Origin: Methylibium rhizosphaerae
Lineage (GTDB): Bacteria; Pseudomonadota; Gammaproteobacteria; Burkholderiales; Burkholderiaceae_C
Reading direction: 5' to 3'
Length of the DNA: 64,000 nt
Assembly: GCF_006386545.1 (NCBI RefSeq)
Contig: NZ_SWAR01000002.1
Coordinates: forward strand, 124,001-188,000
In this document: one piece after another, positions 44,676-54,485 of the stretch
Layout: each line of letters opens with the position of its first letter
Numbering within the stretch: the stretch's first letter is position 1
The notes under the pieces: generated by a model
What the model saw: only the letters and a program-made list of their open reading frames with translations
What the model was told of the DNA's origin: nothing
The model's database searches: none
Translations under genes and position numbers: made by a program

Positions 44676-45875
44676 TCAGCGCTGGTTGCGGATCGGCACG
44701 CTCATCTCTTCGGCCTTGATTTCGCGCACCAGCTCGGGCACGCCCCAGGGGAAGGCCGGGTCCACCTTGATCTTGAAGTGGTACATCGACTGCATGGCCT
44801 GGTGGTCTTCCTTGCGGAAGGTCATGCGTCCCTTCGGCGTGTCGAAGCTCATGCCTTCCATGGTGCTGATGAGCTTGTTGGTGCCGGTGTCGCCGTTGGT
44901 CTTCTTGAGTGCCTCGACGATGGCCATGGCGGCCGACATGCCGCCGGCGGTGAAGAAGTCCGGCGGCGACTGGAAGCGCTTGTAGTGCTCGGTGACCAGC
45001 CAGTTGTTGGCAGCGTTCTTCGGAATGGCGAAGTAGTAGTAGGTCGCGCCTTCCATGCCCGGGAACTGCTTGAAGTTCGACATCACCGGCAGGATGTTGC
45101 CGCCGGTGGCGATCTCGATGCCGTGGCGCTTGAGGTCCAGGTCGGCGATCTTGAACGGGTTGCCGGCACCGGCCCAGACGATCCAGATGACCTTGCGGCC
45201 CTGCTTGTCCTTCAGCGCATCGATGAGGCGCTGCGCCCCTGCGGTGAAGTCGGTGGTGTTGGTGGGCAGGTACTCCTCGTGCACGACCTTGGCCTTCCTG
45301 ATCGACTCCTTGAAGGCCTTCACGCCGTCGCGGCCGAAGGCGTAGTCCTGGGCCAGCGTGGCGATGCTCACGTTGGGCTGGTCGAGGGCCACCGCGTTCG
45401 AGATGGCGTCCTGGGAGCTGTTGCGGCCGGTGCGGAAGATGTACTTGTTCCACTTGTCGCCGGTGATGGCGTCGGCGACCGCGGGCTCCACCAGCAGGAT
45501 CTTCTTGTTCTCCTCGGCCACCGGCAGCAGCGCCAGCGCCACGCCCGAGGAGCTGGGGCCGACCGCGATGTCGGCCTTGTCGTCGGTGTAGGCAGCCTGC
45601 AGCAGCGACTTGCCCACGTCGGGCTTGCCCTGGTCGTCCTTTTCGATGACCAGCAGCTTCCTGCCGCCCACCATCATCGTGCCGCCGGTCGCGTATTCGA
45701 AGCCCAGCATCAGGCCGGTCTGCGTCTGCTTGCCGTAAGCCTCCAGCGGGCCGGTCTTGCTGTACACGTGGGCGATGCGGACTTCCTTGGCCTGGGCCCG
45801 GGCGGCCGGGGCTGCGAGCAATGCGGCGGACGTCGCGGCCGCAATCAATGCGGCCGCGCTGAACAAGCGCTTCAT
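44676..45875 (-). CDS. HAAT-family substrate-binding protein of the PHB-linked ABC transporter
   Basis: A 399-residue periplasmic binding protein with a signal peptide (about 1-28, cleavage after ARA). The mature protein begins KEVRIAHVYSKTGPLEAYGKQTQTG, an amide/urea/branched-chain-type binding fold. The ATG is preceded by AAGGAGA. It is the first gene of the operon and lies directly behind a sigma-54 promoter. It differs clearly from the tandem orphan binding proteins at 30-32 kb. Family annotation would say branched-chain amino acid; gene context argues for 3-hydroxybutyrate or short oligomers. Confidence 0.9.
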   Translation of the reverse strand: MKRLFSAAALIAAATSAALLAAPAARAQAKEVRIAHVYSKTGPLEAYGKQTQTGLMLGFEYATGGTMMVGGRKLLVIEKDDQGKPDVGKSLLQAAYTDDKADIAVGPSSSGVALALLPVAEENKKILLVEPAVADAITGDKWNKYIFRTGRNSSQDAISNAVALDQPNVSIATLAQDYAFGRDGVKAFKESIRKAKVVHEEYLPTNTTDFTAGAQRLIDALKDKQGRKVIWIVWAGAGNPFKIADLDLKRHGIEIATGGNILPVMSNFKQFPGMEGATYYYFAIPKNAANNWLVTEHYKRFQSPPDFFTAGGMSAAMAIVEALKKTNGDTGTNKLISTMEGMSFDTPKGRMTFRKEDHQAMQSMYHFKIKVDPAFPWGVPELVREIKAEEMSVPIRNQR

Positions 45876-45930
45876 GCGTATGTCTCCTTGTTGGCCCCCG
45901 CACATGGCCGGCGGGGTGGTCCGGCTGCAT

Positions 45931-45947
45931 TGCAAGGCGCATGCCCC
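45931..45947 (-). promoter_or_regulatory. Sigma-54 (-24/-12) promoter of the PHB operon
   Basis: Read on the minus strand, GGGGCATG-CGCC-TTGCA has the invariant GG and GC dinucleotides exactly ten bases apart and matches TGGCACG-N4-TTGCW in most positions. Transcription would start near 45920, about 45 bases before the binding-protein ATG. The gene just upstream encodes a sigma-54 activator. Confidence 0.75.
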
Positions 45948-46073
45948 GGCGCACCACGTCAGTGCAAACCCTGATTCAACGCACCGATCAGCGCTCCGAC
46001 GCGGGGCCATGGCGCGTGCACCGCATCACGAGCCGCCTCGGACTGCCCGCACTCCAGACATTTGATGCCTTCG

Positions 46074-46096
46074 ATTCAGACGACACATGACTGAAT
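46074..46096. promoter_or_regulatory. Candidate upstream activator site for the sigma-54 regulator
   Basis: ATTCAG-N11-CTGAAT is a perfect inverted repeat about 130-150 bases upstream of the -24/-12 promoter, the usual distance for enhancer sites bound by sigma-54 activators. A weaker repeat, CTGAT-N11-ATCAG (45971-45991), has the same spacing nearer the promoter. No activator consensus is known to me for this protein, so this is a candidate only. Confidence 0.35.
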
Positions 46097-46111
46097 TCAA
46101 GACAGCTGGCG

Positions 46112-47623
<1,512 letters not shown>

Positions 47624-47680
47624 CGCGCGATGATGCCAGCTGCCGAGCGATCGGCCGCGGCTCGCCCCGTTGTCGCTGCC

Positions 47681-49687
47681 TCAAGGCCGCAGCGTCTTCT
47701 CCAACAACCGTTCGGCGCGGCGCAGGAAGTCGGCTTCGTTGTCAGGATCAACGAAGCCGTGCGCCTCTTGATAGCTGACATCCTCGAGTGCAACACCCTC
47801 GCGTTTCGCGGCGCGAACAAATTTCGCGGCGTGATCATGGGGGACCCATTGGTCCAGCAAGCCATGGCCCAGCAGTACGGGCACCTTGATTTCACCGACC
47901 CGCTTCAACGGCGATGCGGCAGCCAGCCTCTGCGCATCCCCTTCGCGATCACCGATGAGCACAGGCATCGAATACCGGCGAGTCGCTTGCGTGTGCTTGC
48001 TCCACGAAATGCTGTACATCAAGTCAATGTCGGTGATGCCGGCGTAGCTGATGGCGCACTGATACGTGCCCGGATGCGCGATAGGCCCCATCAGAGAGGC
48101 GTAGCCTCCGTAGCCGGCCCCCATGATGCAGACCTTCGATGCGTCGGCCAGCTTCTGGCCTGCTGCCCACTGAACGACATCGGCGAGATCATCCTGCATG
48201 GCTCGCCCCCATTCCTTGAAGCCGGCTTTGAGATGCCCTTCGCCATAGCCGTCGCTGCCGCGGAATTCGGGCTCCAGCACGCGATAGCCTCGCGAAGCGA
48301 GGAACTGCGCCCAGGATTTCCAGTTCAGGCTGGAGCCGCGCTGCCAGGGGCCGCCATGCACAAGCACCACTGTGGGCAACGGTTCGTCGGCCTGCCGTCC
48401 TGCGGGGTGCGTCACATACACCGGCAGGGGGAGACCGTCTCGCGCCGAGACGCGATGCATGGTCCTGCGCCCTTGGGTGTTCTCGTCGATCCAGGGGTGC
48501 GAAGCACCTATGCGGCTCAAGGAACGCTTGGTCCGGTCATACAGGAAGTACTCACCGGGCTGACGATCCGAACTTGATCGAACCACGATGAATCGAGACC
48601 TTGCGCATTCGCCGCAATAGAGCCTGTTGTTGCGACCCGCCGGCAAGGCGGCGTCCACTCCGCGCTGAATGCCCTGCAGGTCAGGATCGAACCAGTAGCT
48701 CATCGGACGGTCGACACGAAAGTGGACGCCCAGCAGCCGCTTGGTGCGACTGTCAAGCTCCCCGACGGGTAGCAAGTCGAAGCCCTTGACGGACAACACC
48801 GGCTCCGGGTCCAGTTTGCGCGCAGCCTCGTCGAACCTGTAGATCGCTTCAGTGCCGGCGGGCCCTTTCGCCAAAACCAGCGCCCGTCCGTCGCCATCAA
48901 CAAGCCATGGGTTGAAACCCGCCGGGTCGAAGGCGTCAAAGGCGGCAACTTCCACCCACTTGCTCTGCGCCCCCGGCTCGCGCCAGTAGACATACTGCTT
49001 GCCGGCTCGATAAGCCTGCACCATTCGCGGCTCAAGGCGGGCGTCGAGCACCCAGGTGTGCGTTCCCTCCGGCATGCCATGGCTGAGCATGCGCAACATC
49101 CCCGTGGAGGTGTTGAGCCTGCCCAGCGAAATCTGCTTGGGGTCGCCGGCGCTGTCGTTCATGACCTGGTAGACAAAGATGTCGTTGCTGCCGTCGCCCG
49201 CGATCGAATGCACAGCCCAGCCATAGGGCAAGACCCTCGAGGCGATCTGCGATCCGCCATCGCTGATGGACCAGCGCCACGCAATGAGGTTGCGCTCGTC
49301 GGTGCCGTCGTGGTCAACGGCAAAGGTTCCGGCGCGCCCTGACCGCACTTCGACGCTGTCCTCGATCGCTTCGAATATCAGACGATCGTCGGTCACCCAG
49401 GTCGCTGAAGTCACTCGTGCATCGGCAAACCCGGCCACGATGCGCGGCTCGCTGATCGGATCCAGATCCATGACGGCGAGCTTGTGCAGACCTTTTGCAC
49501 CGGGCGCCAGGAAGGCCATGCGCTTGCCTGACGGAGAGAGCGTGACGTCGTCAATGCTGGCCCTTTGGGTGAAGTGCCCAATCGGCAACAGCTCCTCGCG
49601 CGCCCAAGCTCCCGTGGTTGCCATCAAAAGGAGCAGCCATGCGAGCCGCACCTTCACGCTACAGATCCAAGTCGCCCCCATTTGCAT
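47681..49687 (-). CDS. S9 prolyl-oligopeptidase-like protein lacking the catalytic serine
   Basis: A 668-residue secreted S9-family protein: signal peptide (about 10-29, cleavage after AWA), an irregular beta-propeller (about 30-390) and an alpha/beta hydrolase domain (about 400-668). The HGGPW oxyanion motif, the Asp of HGLLDQWVP and the His of EAHGFVD are present. The nucleophile motif reads GAGYGGY where GxSYGGY is expected: codon 525 is GGC (Gly), one base from AGC (Ser). The protein should therefore be inactive as a peptidase, or be a binding protein. Its codon use looks less GC-biased than its neighbours', which may mean acquisition. It lies 57 bases upstream of the sigma-54 activator gene on the same strand. 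Confidence 0.87.
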   Translation of the reverse strand: MQMGATWICSVKVRLAWLLLLMATTGAWAREELLPIGHFTQRASIDDVTLSPSGKRMAFLAPGAKGLHKLAVMDLDPISEPRIVAGFADARVTSATWVTDDRLIFEAIEDSVEVRSGRAGTFAVDHDGTDERNLIAWRWSISDGGSQIASRVLPYGWAVHSIAGDGSNDIFVYQVMNDSAGDPKQISLGRLNTSTGMLRMLSHGMPEGTHTWVLDARLEPRMVQAYRAGKQYVYWREPGAQSKWVEVAAFDAFDPAGFNPWLVDGDGRALVLAKGPAGTEAIYRFDEAARKLDPEPVLSVKGFDLLPVGELDSRTKRLLGVHFRVDRPMSYWFDPDLQGIQRGVDAALPAGRNNRLYCGECARSRFIVVRSSSDRQPGEYFLYDRTKRSLSRIGASHPWIDENTQGRRTMHRVSARDGLPLPVYVTHPAGRQADEPLPTVVLVHGGPWQRGSSLNWKSWAQFLASRGYRVLEPEFRGSDGYGEGHLKAGFKEWGRAMQDDLADVVQWAAGQKLADASKVCIMGAGYGGYASLMGPIAHPGTYQCAISYAGITDIDLMYSISWSKHTQATRRYSMPVLIGDREGDAQRLAAASPLKRVGEIKVPVLLGHGLLDQWVPHDHAAKFVRAAKREGVALEDVSYQEAHGFVDPDNEADFLRRAERLLEKTLRP

Positions 49688-49852
49688 CCCCTCTTCATGC
49701 TGCCGCCACCAGCGAGGTCATCGCGAAACTCTTCAAGCTTCCCTCTTCGTCTTCGCCATTGAGTCACGACGCCGTCCGGCGGCGCGGCGGCAGCATACCG
49801 AAGGTCGCTTCCGCCCGCCCCCCCCAATGGGAGGTATCTCGCCGCGCAAGGC

Positions 49853-49885
49853 AAAAAGGGGCGGCGGTGTTTCCACCGCCGCCCC
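49853..49885 (-). terminator. Rho-independent terminator of the MHS transporter operon
   Basis: On the minus strand, a perfect 12-base-pair stem (GGGGCGGCGGTG / CACCGCCGCCCC) with a four-base loop is followed by TTTTT. It stands 31 bases after the stop of the 51-residue protein gene. Nothing else was recognised in the 165 bases from here to the peptidase-like gene. Confidence 0.93.
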
Positions 49886-49916
49886 TGCTTCAGCCTGGAC
49901 GTATGTGACTGTCGGG

Positions 49917-50072
49917 CTACTTCGAAGCCGCCGACGCCGCCGCGTCAGGCGCGTGCCCCGAGGCTTCGATGCCGTGCTTCTCACCGCCCATGTCGATGTC
50001 GCCGCCGCTCTTCATCAGCACGAACATCGCAAGTGCAGCGAAGGCAACGAATGCGACAAGAATCTTCCACAT
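49917..50072 (-). CDS. Small single-span membrane protein (51 aa)
   Basis: A 51-residue protein that starts MWKILVAFVAFAALAMFVLM, a single transmembrane helix, followed by a short soluble tail (KSGGDIDMGGEKHGIEASGH, then an Ala-rich end). The ATG is preceded by AAGAGAAAGGAA. It begins 30 bases after the MHS transporter stop and is followed at once by a strong terminator, so it is the last gene of that operon. Small proteins of this form accompany MHS-type transporters in related genomes, to my recollection. A role as an accessory of the transporter is inference. Confidence 0.78.
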   Translation of the reverse strand: MWKILVAFVAFAALAMFVLMKSGGDIDMGGEKHGIEASGHAPDAAASAASK

Positions 50073-50102
50073 GGTCGGTGTTCCTTTCTCTTGGTTCTCA
50101 GA

Positions 50103-51797
50103 TCAGTCGTGCTTGTAGATGTCCACGTCCTTCGTCTCGCGCACGAACAGCAGGCCGATCACGAAGGTGGCCGCGGCGATGACGATGGGATACCAGAGGC
50201 CGTGGTACATGTTGCCGTTGCTGGCCACCATCGCGAAGGCGATCGTGGGCATCAGGCCGCCGAACCAGCCGTTGCCGATGTGGTACGGCAGGCTCATCGA
50301 GGTGTAGCGGATGCGGGTCGGGAACAGTTCCACCAGCGCCGCGGCGATCGGGCCGTAGACCATGGTCACGTAGATCACCAGGATGGTGAGGATGGCCACC
50401 ACCAGCGGCTTGTTGATCTTCGCCGGGTCGGCCTTGGCCGGATAGCCGGAAGCCTTCATCGTGGCAGCGACTTCCTTCTTGAAGGCGGCGATCGCGTCGG
50501 CGCTTTCCTTCTCGAACTTGTGGCCGCCGGCGGCGCGGGTGGCGTTGAGGGCCACGAGCTCCTTGTCGCCGATCTTCACGCTGGCCACGGTGCCGGGCGC
50601 CGCCGCCACCGAGCTGTAGCTGGCCGAGGCCTGCGCCAGCGTGCGCTTGACGATGTCGCACGAGGTGTGGAAGTCCACGTCACGACCCACCGGGTTGCCC
50701 TGGAAGGAGCACTGCGCCGGGTCGGCCGTCACCACGATGGGCACGCTGGCCTGGGCCTTGGCGAGGTCGGGGTTGGCGGCTTCGGTGAGCGCCTTGAACA
50801 GCGGGAAGTAGGTCAGCGCGGCCAGCAGCAGGCCGGCCAGGATGATGGGCTTGCGGCCGATCTTGTCCGACAGCGTGCCGAACACCACGAAGAACGGCGT
50901 GGCGATCAGCAGCGACAGCGCGACCAGGATGTTCGCGGTGGCCGGGTCGACCTTCAGCACGTTCTGCAGGAAGAACAGCGCATAGAACTGGCCCGAGTAC
51001 CAGACCACGGCCTGGCCGGCCACGAGGCCCAGCAGCGCCAGGATCACGATCTTCAGGTTCTTCCACTGGCCGAACGACTCGGTCAGGGGCGCCTTGGAGG
51101 TCTTGCCCTCGGACTTCATCTTCTGGAAGGCCGGGGATTCGTTCATCGACAGGCGGATCCACACCGAGACAGCCAGCAGCAGGATCGACACGATGAACGG
51201 GACACGCCAGCCCCAGTCGGCGAAGGCTTCTTCGCCGAGCGCCGTGCGGGTGCCCAGGATCACCATCAGCGACAGGAACAGGCCCAGCGTCGCCGTGGTC
51301 TGGATCCAGGAGGTGTAGGCGCCGCGCTTGCCGTGCGGTGCGTGCTCGGCCACGTAGGTGGCGGCACCGCCGTACTCACCGCCGAGCGCCAGGCCCTGCA
51401 GGATGCGCAGGCCGATCAGGATGACCGGAGCGGCCACGCCGATGGAGGCATAGGCGGGCAGCACGCCGACGATGAAGGTCGACAGGCCCATGATCAGGAT
51501 GGTGACCAGGAAGGTGTACTTGCGGCCGATCATGTCGCCCAGGCGGCCGAACACCAGCGCGCCGAACGGGCGCACGATGAAGCCGGCAGCGAAGGCAAGC
51601 AGCGCGAAGATGAATGCGGCGCTCGGATCGAGCGCGCTGAAGAACTGCTTGGCGATGATCGCCGCGAGCGAGCCGTACAGGTAGAAGTCGTACCACTCGA
51701 AAACGGTGCCCAGGCTGGAGGCGAAGATGACCTTCTTCTCCTCTGCGGTCATCGGTGCGGCCTTGCCGCCGGCCGATGCCAGGGTGGTTGTGGACAT
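50103..51797 (-). CDS. MFS transporter, metabolite:H+ symporter (MHS) family
   Basis: A 564-residue inner-membrane symporter with 12 predicted helices. MHS signatures are FASSLGTVFEWYDFYLYGSL in helix 1, the loop motif GRLGDMIGRKYTF between helices 2 and 3, and LRILQGLALGGEYGGAATYVAEH in helix 4-5. The protein is longer than ProP or KgtP because of a roughly 100-residue soluble insert near 355-460, before the last helix pair (SVPIVVTADPAQCSFQGNP to KADPAKINKPL), which contains two cysteines. The start was set at MSTTTLASAGG after a GAGGAGA site. The substrate is probably an organic acid; it cannot be specified. The 222 bases upstream hold no promoter I would defend. Confidence 0.9.
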   Translation of the reverse strand: MSTTTLASAGGKAAPMTAEEKKVIFASSLGTVFEWYDFYLYGSLAAIIAKQFFSALDPSAAFIFALLAFAAGFIVRPFGALVFGRLGDMIGRKYTFLVTILIMGLSTFIVGVLPAYASIGVAAPVILIGLRILQGLALGGEYGGAATYVAEHAPHGKRGAYTSWIQTTATLGLFLSLMVILGTRTALGEEAFADWGWRVPFIVSILLLAVSVWIRLSMNESPAFQKMKSEGKTSKAPLTESFGQWKNLKIVILALLGLVAGQAVVWYSGQFYALFFLQNVLKVDPATANILVALSLLIATPFFVVFGTLSDKIGRKPIILAGLLLAALTYFPLFKALTEAANPDLAKAQASVPIVVTADPAQCSFQGNPVGRDVDFHTSCDIVKRTLAQASASYSSVAAAPGTVASVKIGDKELVALNATRAAGGHKFEKESADAIAAFKKEVAATMKASGYPAKADPAKINKPLVVAILTILVIYVTMVYGPIAAALVELFPTRIRYTSMSLPYHIGNGWFGGLMPTIAFAMVASNGNMYHGLWYPIVIAAATFVIGLLFVRETKDVDIYKHD

Positions 51798-52019
51798 GAG
51801 CTTGTCTCCTCGATTTGCTGGCAGCCGCCTGAAGGTAGGGGCGCACGAGACACATACTCGGCGAGGGCTCTGACCTTCGTCTGACGTGAAACCAACGTTT
51901 GCTGACATCCAGCCAACAGAGGCTGACAAACTCAGTGCGAACCCTAGGCCGGCGTTTCTCGATGCGAGATGGGAGCGGCCTGGCGGTGACACCCCGGGTA
52001 AGTCCCGAGCACCGTGCCG

Positions 52020-52667
52020 TCAGCGTTTGACCGCCCGCTGCAGGCCCGGCACCGGGGCGCCGGCTTCCTGCCAGTGACGTTCGAACCAGGCATCGCCTCC
52101 CAGGCAGGCCGCCAGCATGTCGAGCGAGTCCTGGCCCCAGAACAGCCTGCCGTCGGAAAGCTCGAAGGTAGGCACACCGAACACGCCGCGGGCGATGGCG
52201 GCCTCGGTGTTGGCGCGCAGCTGCTGCTTCACTTCCGCACCCTGCGCATCGCGCACCGGCTGCAGCGCCTGCGCAAGCGACGCCAGGCGCTGGGCGTCGC
52301 CCGGGTCGGCCCCGCCGCGCCACACATGGCGCAGCACGGTCTCGCAGGCCAGGCGGCTCGGCTGCCCGTCGGCCGCAGCGGCCAGCAGCAGGCGCAGCAG
52401 CGGCAGGGGGTTGAAGGGGTGGACCGCCGGCATCTGCAGCGGCACGCCGTGGTGATGCGCGAGCCAGGCGATCTGGCGGAAGGTCCACTCGCGCTTGGGC
52501 GGCACTTCGGCCGGCCCGAGCTGGCCCCAGTGCTGCAGCAGCCCGGCAAACAGCACCGGCCGGTACTCGACCAGGTACGAGTGGCCCGCCAGCGCCTGCG
52601 GCAGCCGCTCGAACGCCAGGTAGGCGTACGGCGAGATGGGGTCGAAGTGGAAGGTGATGGGCGTCAT
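52020..52667 (-). CDS. 2-hydroxychromene-2-carboxylate isomerase family protein (DsbA-like)
   Basis: A 215-residue thioredoxin-fold protein of the NahD/GST-kappa type: FHFDPISPYAYLAFERLP at the N-terminus, VFGVPTFELSDGRLFWGQDSLDML near the end. Ser in DPISPYAY occupies the glutathione-contact position. Family members isomerise 2-hydroxychromene-2-carboxylate in naphthalene breakdown, but no aromatic pathway genes lie here. It overlaps the DUF1289 gene by four bases. Confidence 0.85.
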   Translation of the reverse strand: MTPITFHFDPISPYAYLAFERLPQALAGHSYLVEYRPVLFAGLLQHWGQLGPAEVPPKREWTFRQIAWLAHHHGVPLQMPAVHPFNPLPLLRLLLAAAADGQPSRLACETVLRHVWRGGADPGDAQRLASLAQALQPVRDAQGAEVKQQLRANTEAAIARGVFGVPTFELSDGRLFWGQDSLDMLAACLGGDAWFERHWQEAGAPVPGLQRAVKR

Positions 52668-52870
52668 GTGCGGGGCTTCGGCGGGTCCTCCGGCAGGGCG
52701 GCGCGAGCGCGCCGCTCATCGAGCCGCGCCCACACCGCCCGCTTGCCGTCGTCGCTCAGGGTGGACCAGGCCGCGATCTCGTCGAGCGTGCGCAGGCAGC
52801 CCTCGCACCAGCCGGTGAGCGGGCTCATGCGGCACACGTTGATGCAGGGCGACGGCACCGGCGGCGTCAT
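52664..52870 (-). CDS. DUF1289 family protein
   Basis: A 68-residue protein with the cysteine pattern of DUF1289 (SPCINVCRM, then GWCEGCLRTLDEIAAWS), probably an Fe-S cluster or zinc site. Function unknown. It is sandwiched with ATGA overlaps on both sides, between ybaK-like and isomerase genes, so translation of the three is coupled. The start was set at MTPPVPSPC. Confidence 0.9.
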   Translation of the reverse strand: MTPPVPSPCINVCRMSPLTGWCEGCLRTLDEIAAWSTLSDDGKRAVWARLDERRARAALPEDPPKPRT

Positions 52871-53355
52871 TCGGCGACCACGTCGGCCGTGGGCGCGCCC
52901 GTCAGCCGCTCCAGGTCGGCCGGGGCCGCCTTGAACACGCCGTTGGGATGGCCGGCGGCCGCCCACACTTCCTCGAAGCGGTAGAGCTCGCGGTCGATCA
53001 GCGTCACCGGCGGCGTGGCATGGGCCACCGGCGACACGCCGCCGATGGTGAAGCCGGTGCGCGTCTTCACGAACTCGGGGTCGGCGCGGCCCAGCGCGCC
53101 GCCCACCAGTGCGGCGACCTTCTTCTCGTCCACCCGCTTGTCGCCCGAGGTCACCACCAGCACGGCGACGTCGTCGCTCTTGCGGCGGAAGATCACGCTC
53201 TTGGCGATCTGCCCGACCGCCACGCCCAGCGCGTCGGCCGCTTCCTGGCAGGTGCGCGCCGACACCTCCAGGTACACCGGTTCATGCGGATGCCCCAGTT
53301 CGGCCAGCGCGCGCGACACGCGCACGAAACCCTCGGGGCGGTTGGTCTCCTGCAT
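52867..53355 (-). CDS. YbaK/EbsC-family aminoacyl-tRNA deacylase-like protein
   Basis: A 162-residue editing-domain protein of the YbaK/ProX superfamily, which hydrolyses mischarged tRNAs. Typical segments are GVAVGQIAKSVIFRRKSDDV (with the catalytic-type lysine in IAKSVIF), VTSGDKRVDEKKV and TIGGVSPVAH. The start was set at MQETNRPEGF. It follows the HMG-CoA lyase gene by 31 bases and overlaps DUF1289 by four. Confidence 0.88.
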   Translation of the reverse strand: MQETNRPEGFVRVSRALAELGHPHEPVYLEVSARTCQEAADALGVAVGQIAKSVIFRRKSDDVAVLVVTSGDKRVDEKKVAALVGGALGRADPEFVKTRTGFTIGGVSPVAHATPPVTLIDRELYRFEEVWAAAGHPNGVFKAAPADLERLTGAPTADVVAE

Positions 53356-53386
53356 CGTCTTGCCCTTCCTCGTTCTCGTCTCTTGT

Positions 53387-54307
53387 TCAGACAGCAGCGG
53401 CCGGCCGCTTGGCCAGCACCGCATTGGCCACCCGCGACACGGGCTTGCGGCCCAGCACGTCGGAGATGAACCGGCCGGCATCGACCAGCTTGTCGAGGTC
53501 GATGCCGGTCTCGATGCCCAGCCCCTGCATCAGGAACACCACGTCCTCGGTGGCCACGTTGCCGGTGGCGCCCTTGGCATAGGGGCAGCCGCCCAGGCCG
53601 GCCACGCTGGCGTCGAAGGTGGCGACGCCCATCTCGAGGCAGGCGTAGACGTTACCCACCGCCTGGCCGTAGGTGTCGTGGAAATGACCGCTCACTTCAG
53701 GCAGCGGGTAGTGGCGCAGCGCGCGCTCCATCGCGGCCTGCACCCGCCGCGGCGTGCCCACGCCGATGGTGTCGGCCACGCCCACGTGCTGCACGCCGAT
53801 CTCCTTCATCAGGCGGGCGACCAGCTCCACGCGGTCGGGGTGGACGTCGCCTTCGTACGGGCAGCCCACCGAGCACGAGATGGCGCCGCGCACCTTGATG
53901 CCGGCGGCGCGCGCCGCCTCGACCACCGGCGCGAACCGCTCGATCGACTCGGCGATCGAGCAGTTGATGTTGCGCTGGCTGAAGGCCTCGCTGGCCGCGC
54001 CGAACACGACGATCTCGTCCGGCCTCGCGGCAGCCGCGGCCTCGAAGCCCTTCATGTTGGGCGTGAGCACCGAGTAGCGCACGCCGGGCTTGCGCTCGAT
54101 GCCGGCCATCACCGCCGCGTTGTCGGCCATCTGCGGCACCCATTTCGGGCTCACGAAGCTGGTGGCCTCGATCTCGCGCAGGCCGGCCGCCTGCAGGCGG
54201 TGCACCAGCTCGATCTTGTGCACCGTGTCGACCGGCTGCTTCTCGTTTTGCAGGCCATCGCGCGGACCGACGTCGACGATGGTCACCCGGCTGGGTAGCG
54301 AAGACAT
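53387..54307 (-). CDS. Hydroxymethylglutaryl-CoA lyase (leucine degradation)
   Basis: A 306-residue HMG-CoA lyase that cleaves HMG-CoA to acetoacetate and acetyl-CoA, the last step of leucine breakdown. Motifs are VDVGPRDGLQNE, the metal-binding HFHDTYGQAVGN and the signature GLGGCPYAKGATGN, all canonical, in contrast to the divergent paralogue at 1.3-2.3 kb. It belongs functionally with the liuB-liuC-liuD genes that begin about 0.5 kb further along on the same strand, but a small gene on the other strand lies between. Confidence 0.94.
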   Translation of the reverse strand: MSSLPSRVTIVDVGPRDGLQNEKQPVDTVHKIELVHRLQAAGLREIEATSFVSPKWVPQMADNAAVMAGIERKPGVRYSVLTPNMKGFEAAAAARPDEIVVFGAASEAFSQRNINCSIAESIERFAPVVEAARAAGIKVRGAISCSVGCPYEGDVHPDRVELVARLMKEIGVQHVGVADTIGVGTPRRVQAAMERALRHYPLPEVSGHFHDTYGQAVGNVYACLEMGVATFDASVAGLGGCPYAKGATGNVATEDVVFLMQGLGIETGIDLDKLVDAGRFISDVLGRKPVSRVANAVLAKRPAAAV

Positions 54308-54485
54308 GGATCACCTCTTGGAACTGTCATGTGCCGTGGCCGCTCCGGCGTTGTGCGCACTCTAGCAACCACCACCGAAGGGGCGTGCACCCCCCTCCGA
54401 ATCCCCCCTCGCCTCCCCCTCGAATGGGGATGGCTGCGGGACGGGGACGCGCCGAAGATTCTCGTCGTTGAGAGAGGACCCCGCC

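Noticed and set aside
44676..45875. Simple annotation of the transporter as a leucine/isoleucine/valine importer
   Set aside because: The family name fits, but co-transcription-type spacing with PHB depolymerase and oligomer hydrolase genes is better explained by a hydroxybutyrate substrate. I kept the amino-acid reading only as an alternative.
45876..46111. Possible small gene in the gap before the binding-protein gene
   Set aside because: No start with a ribosome-binding site and no coding character; the gap is accounted for by the sigma-54 promoter and candidate activator sites.
49654..49908. Several short overlapping open frames on both strands between the S9 protein and the small membrane protein
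   Set aside because: They lack ribosome-binding sites, have Arg/Pro-rich translations and overlap a strong terminator.
53387..54307. Possibility that the two HMG-CoA lyase genes in the window are recent duplicates
   Set aside because: Catalytic-loop sequences (HDTYGQ against HNTRGMG) and overall divergence indicate separate subfamilies.
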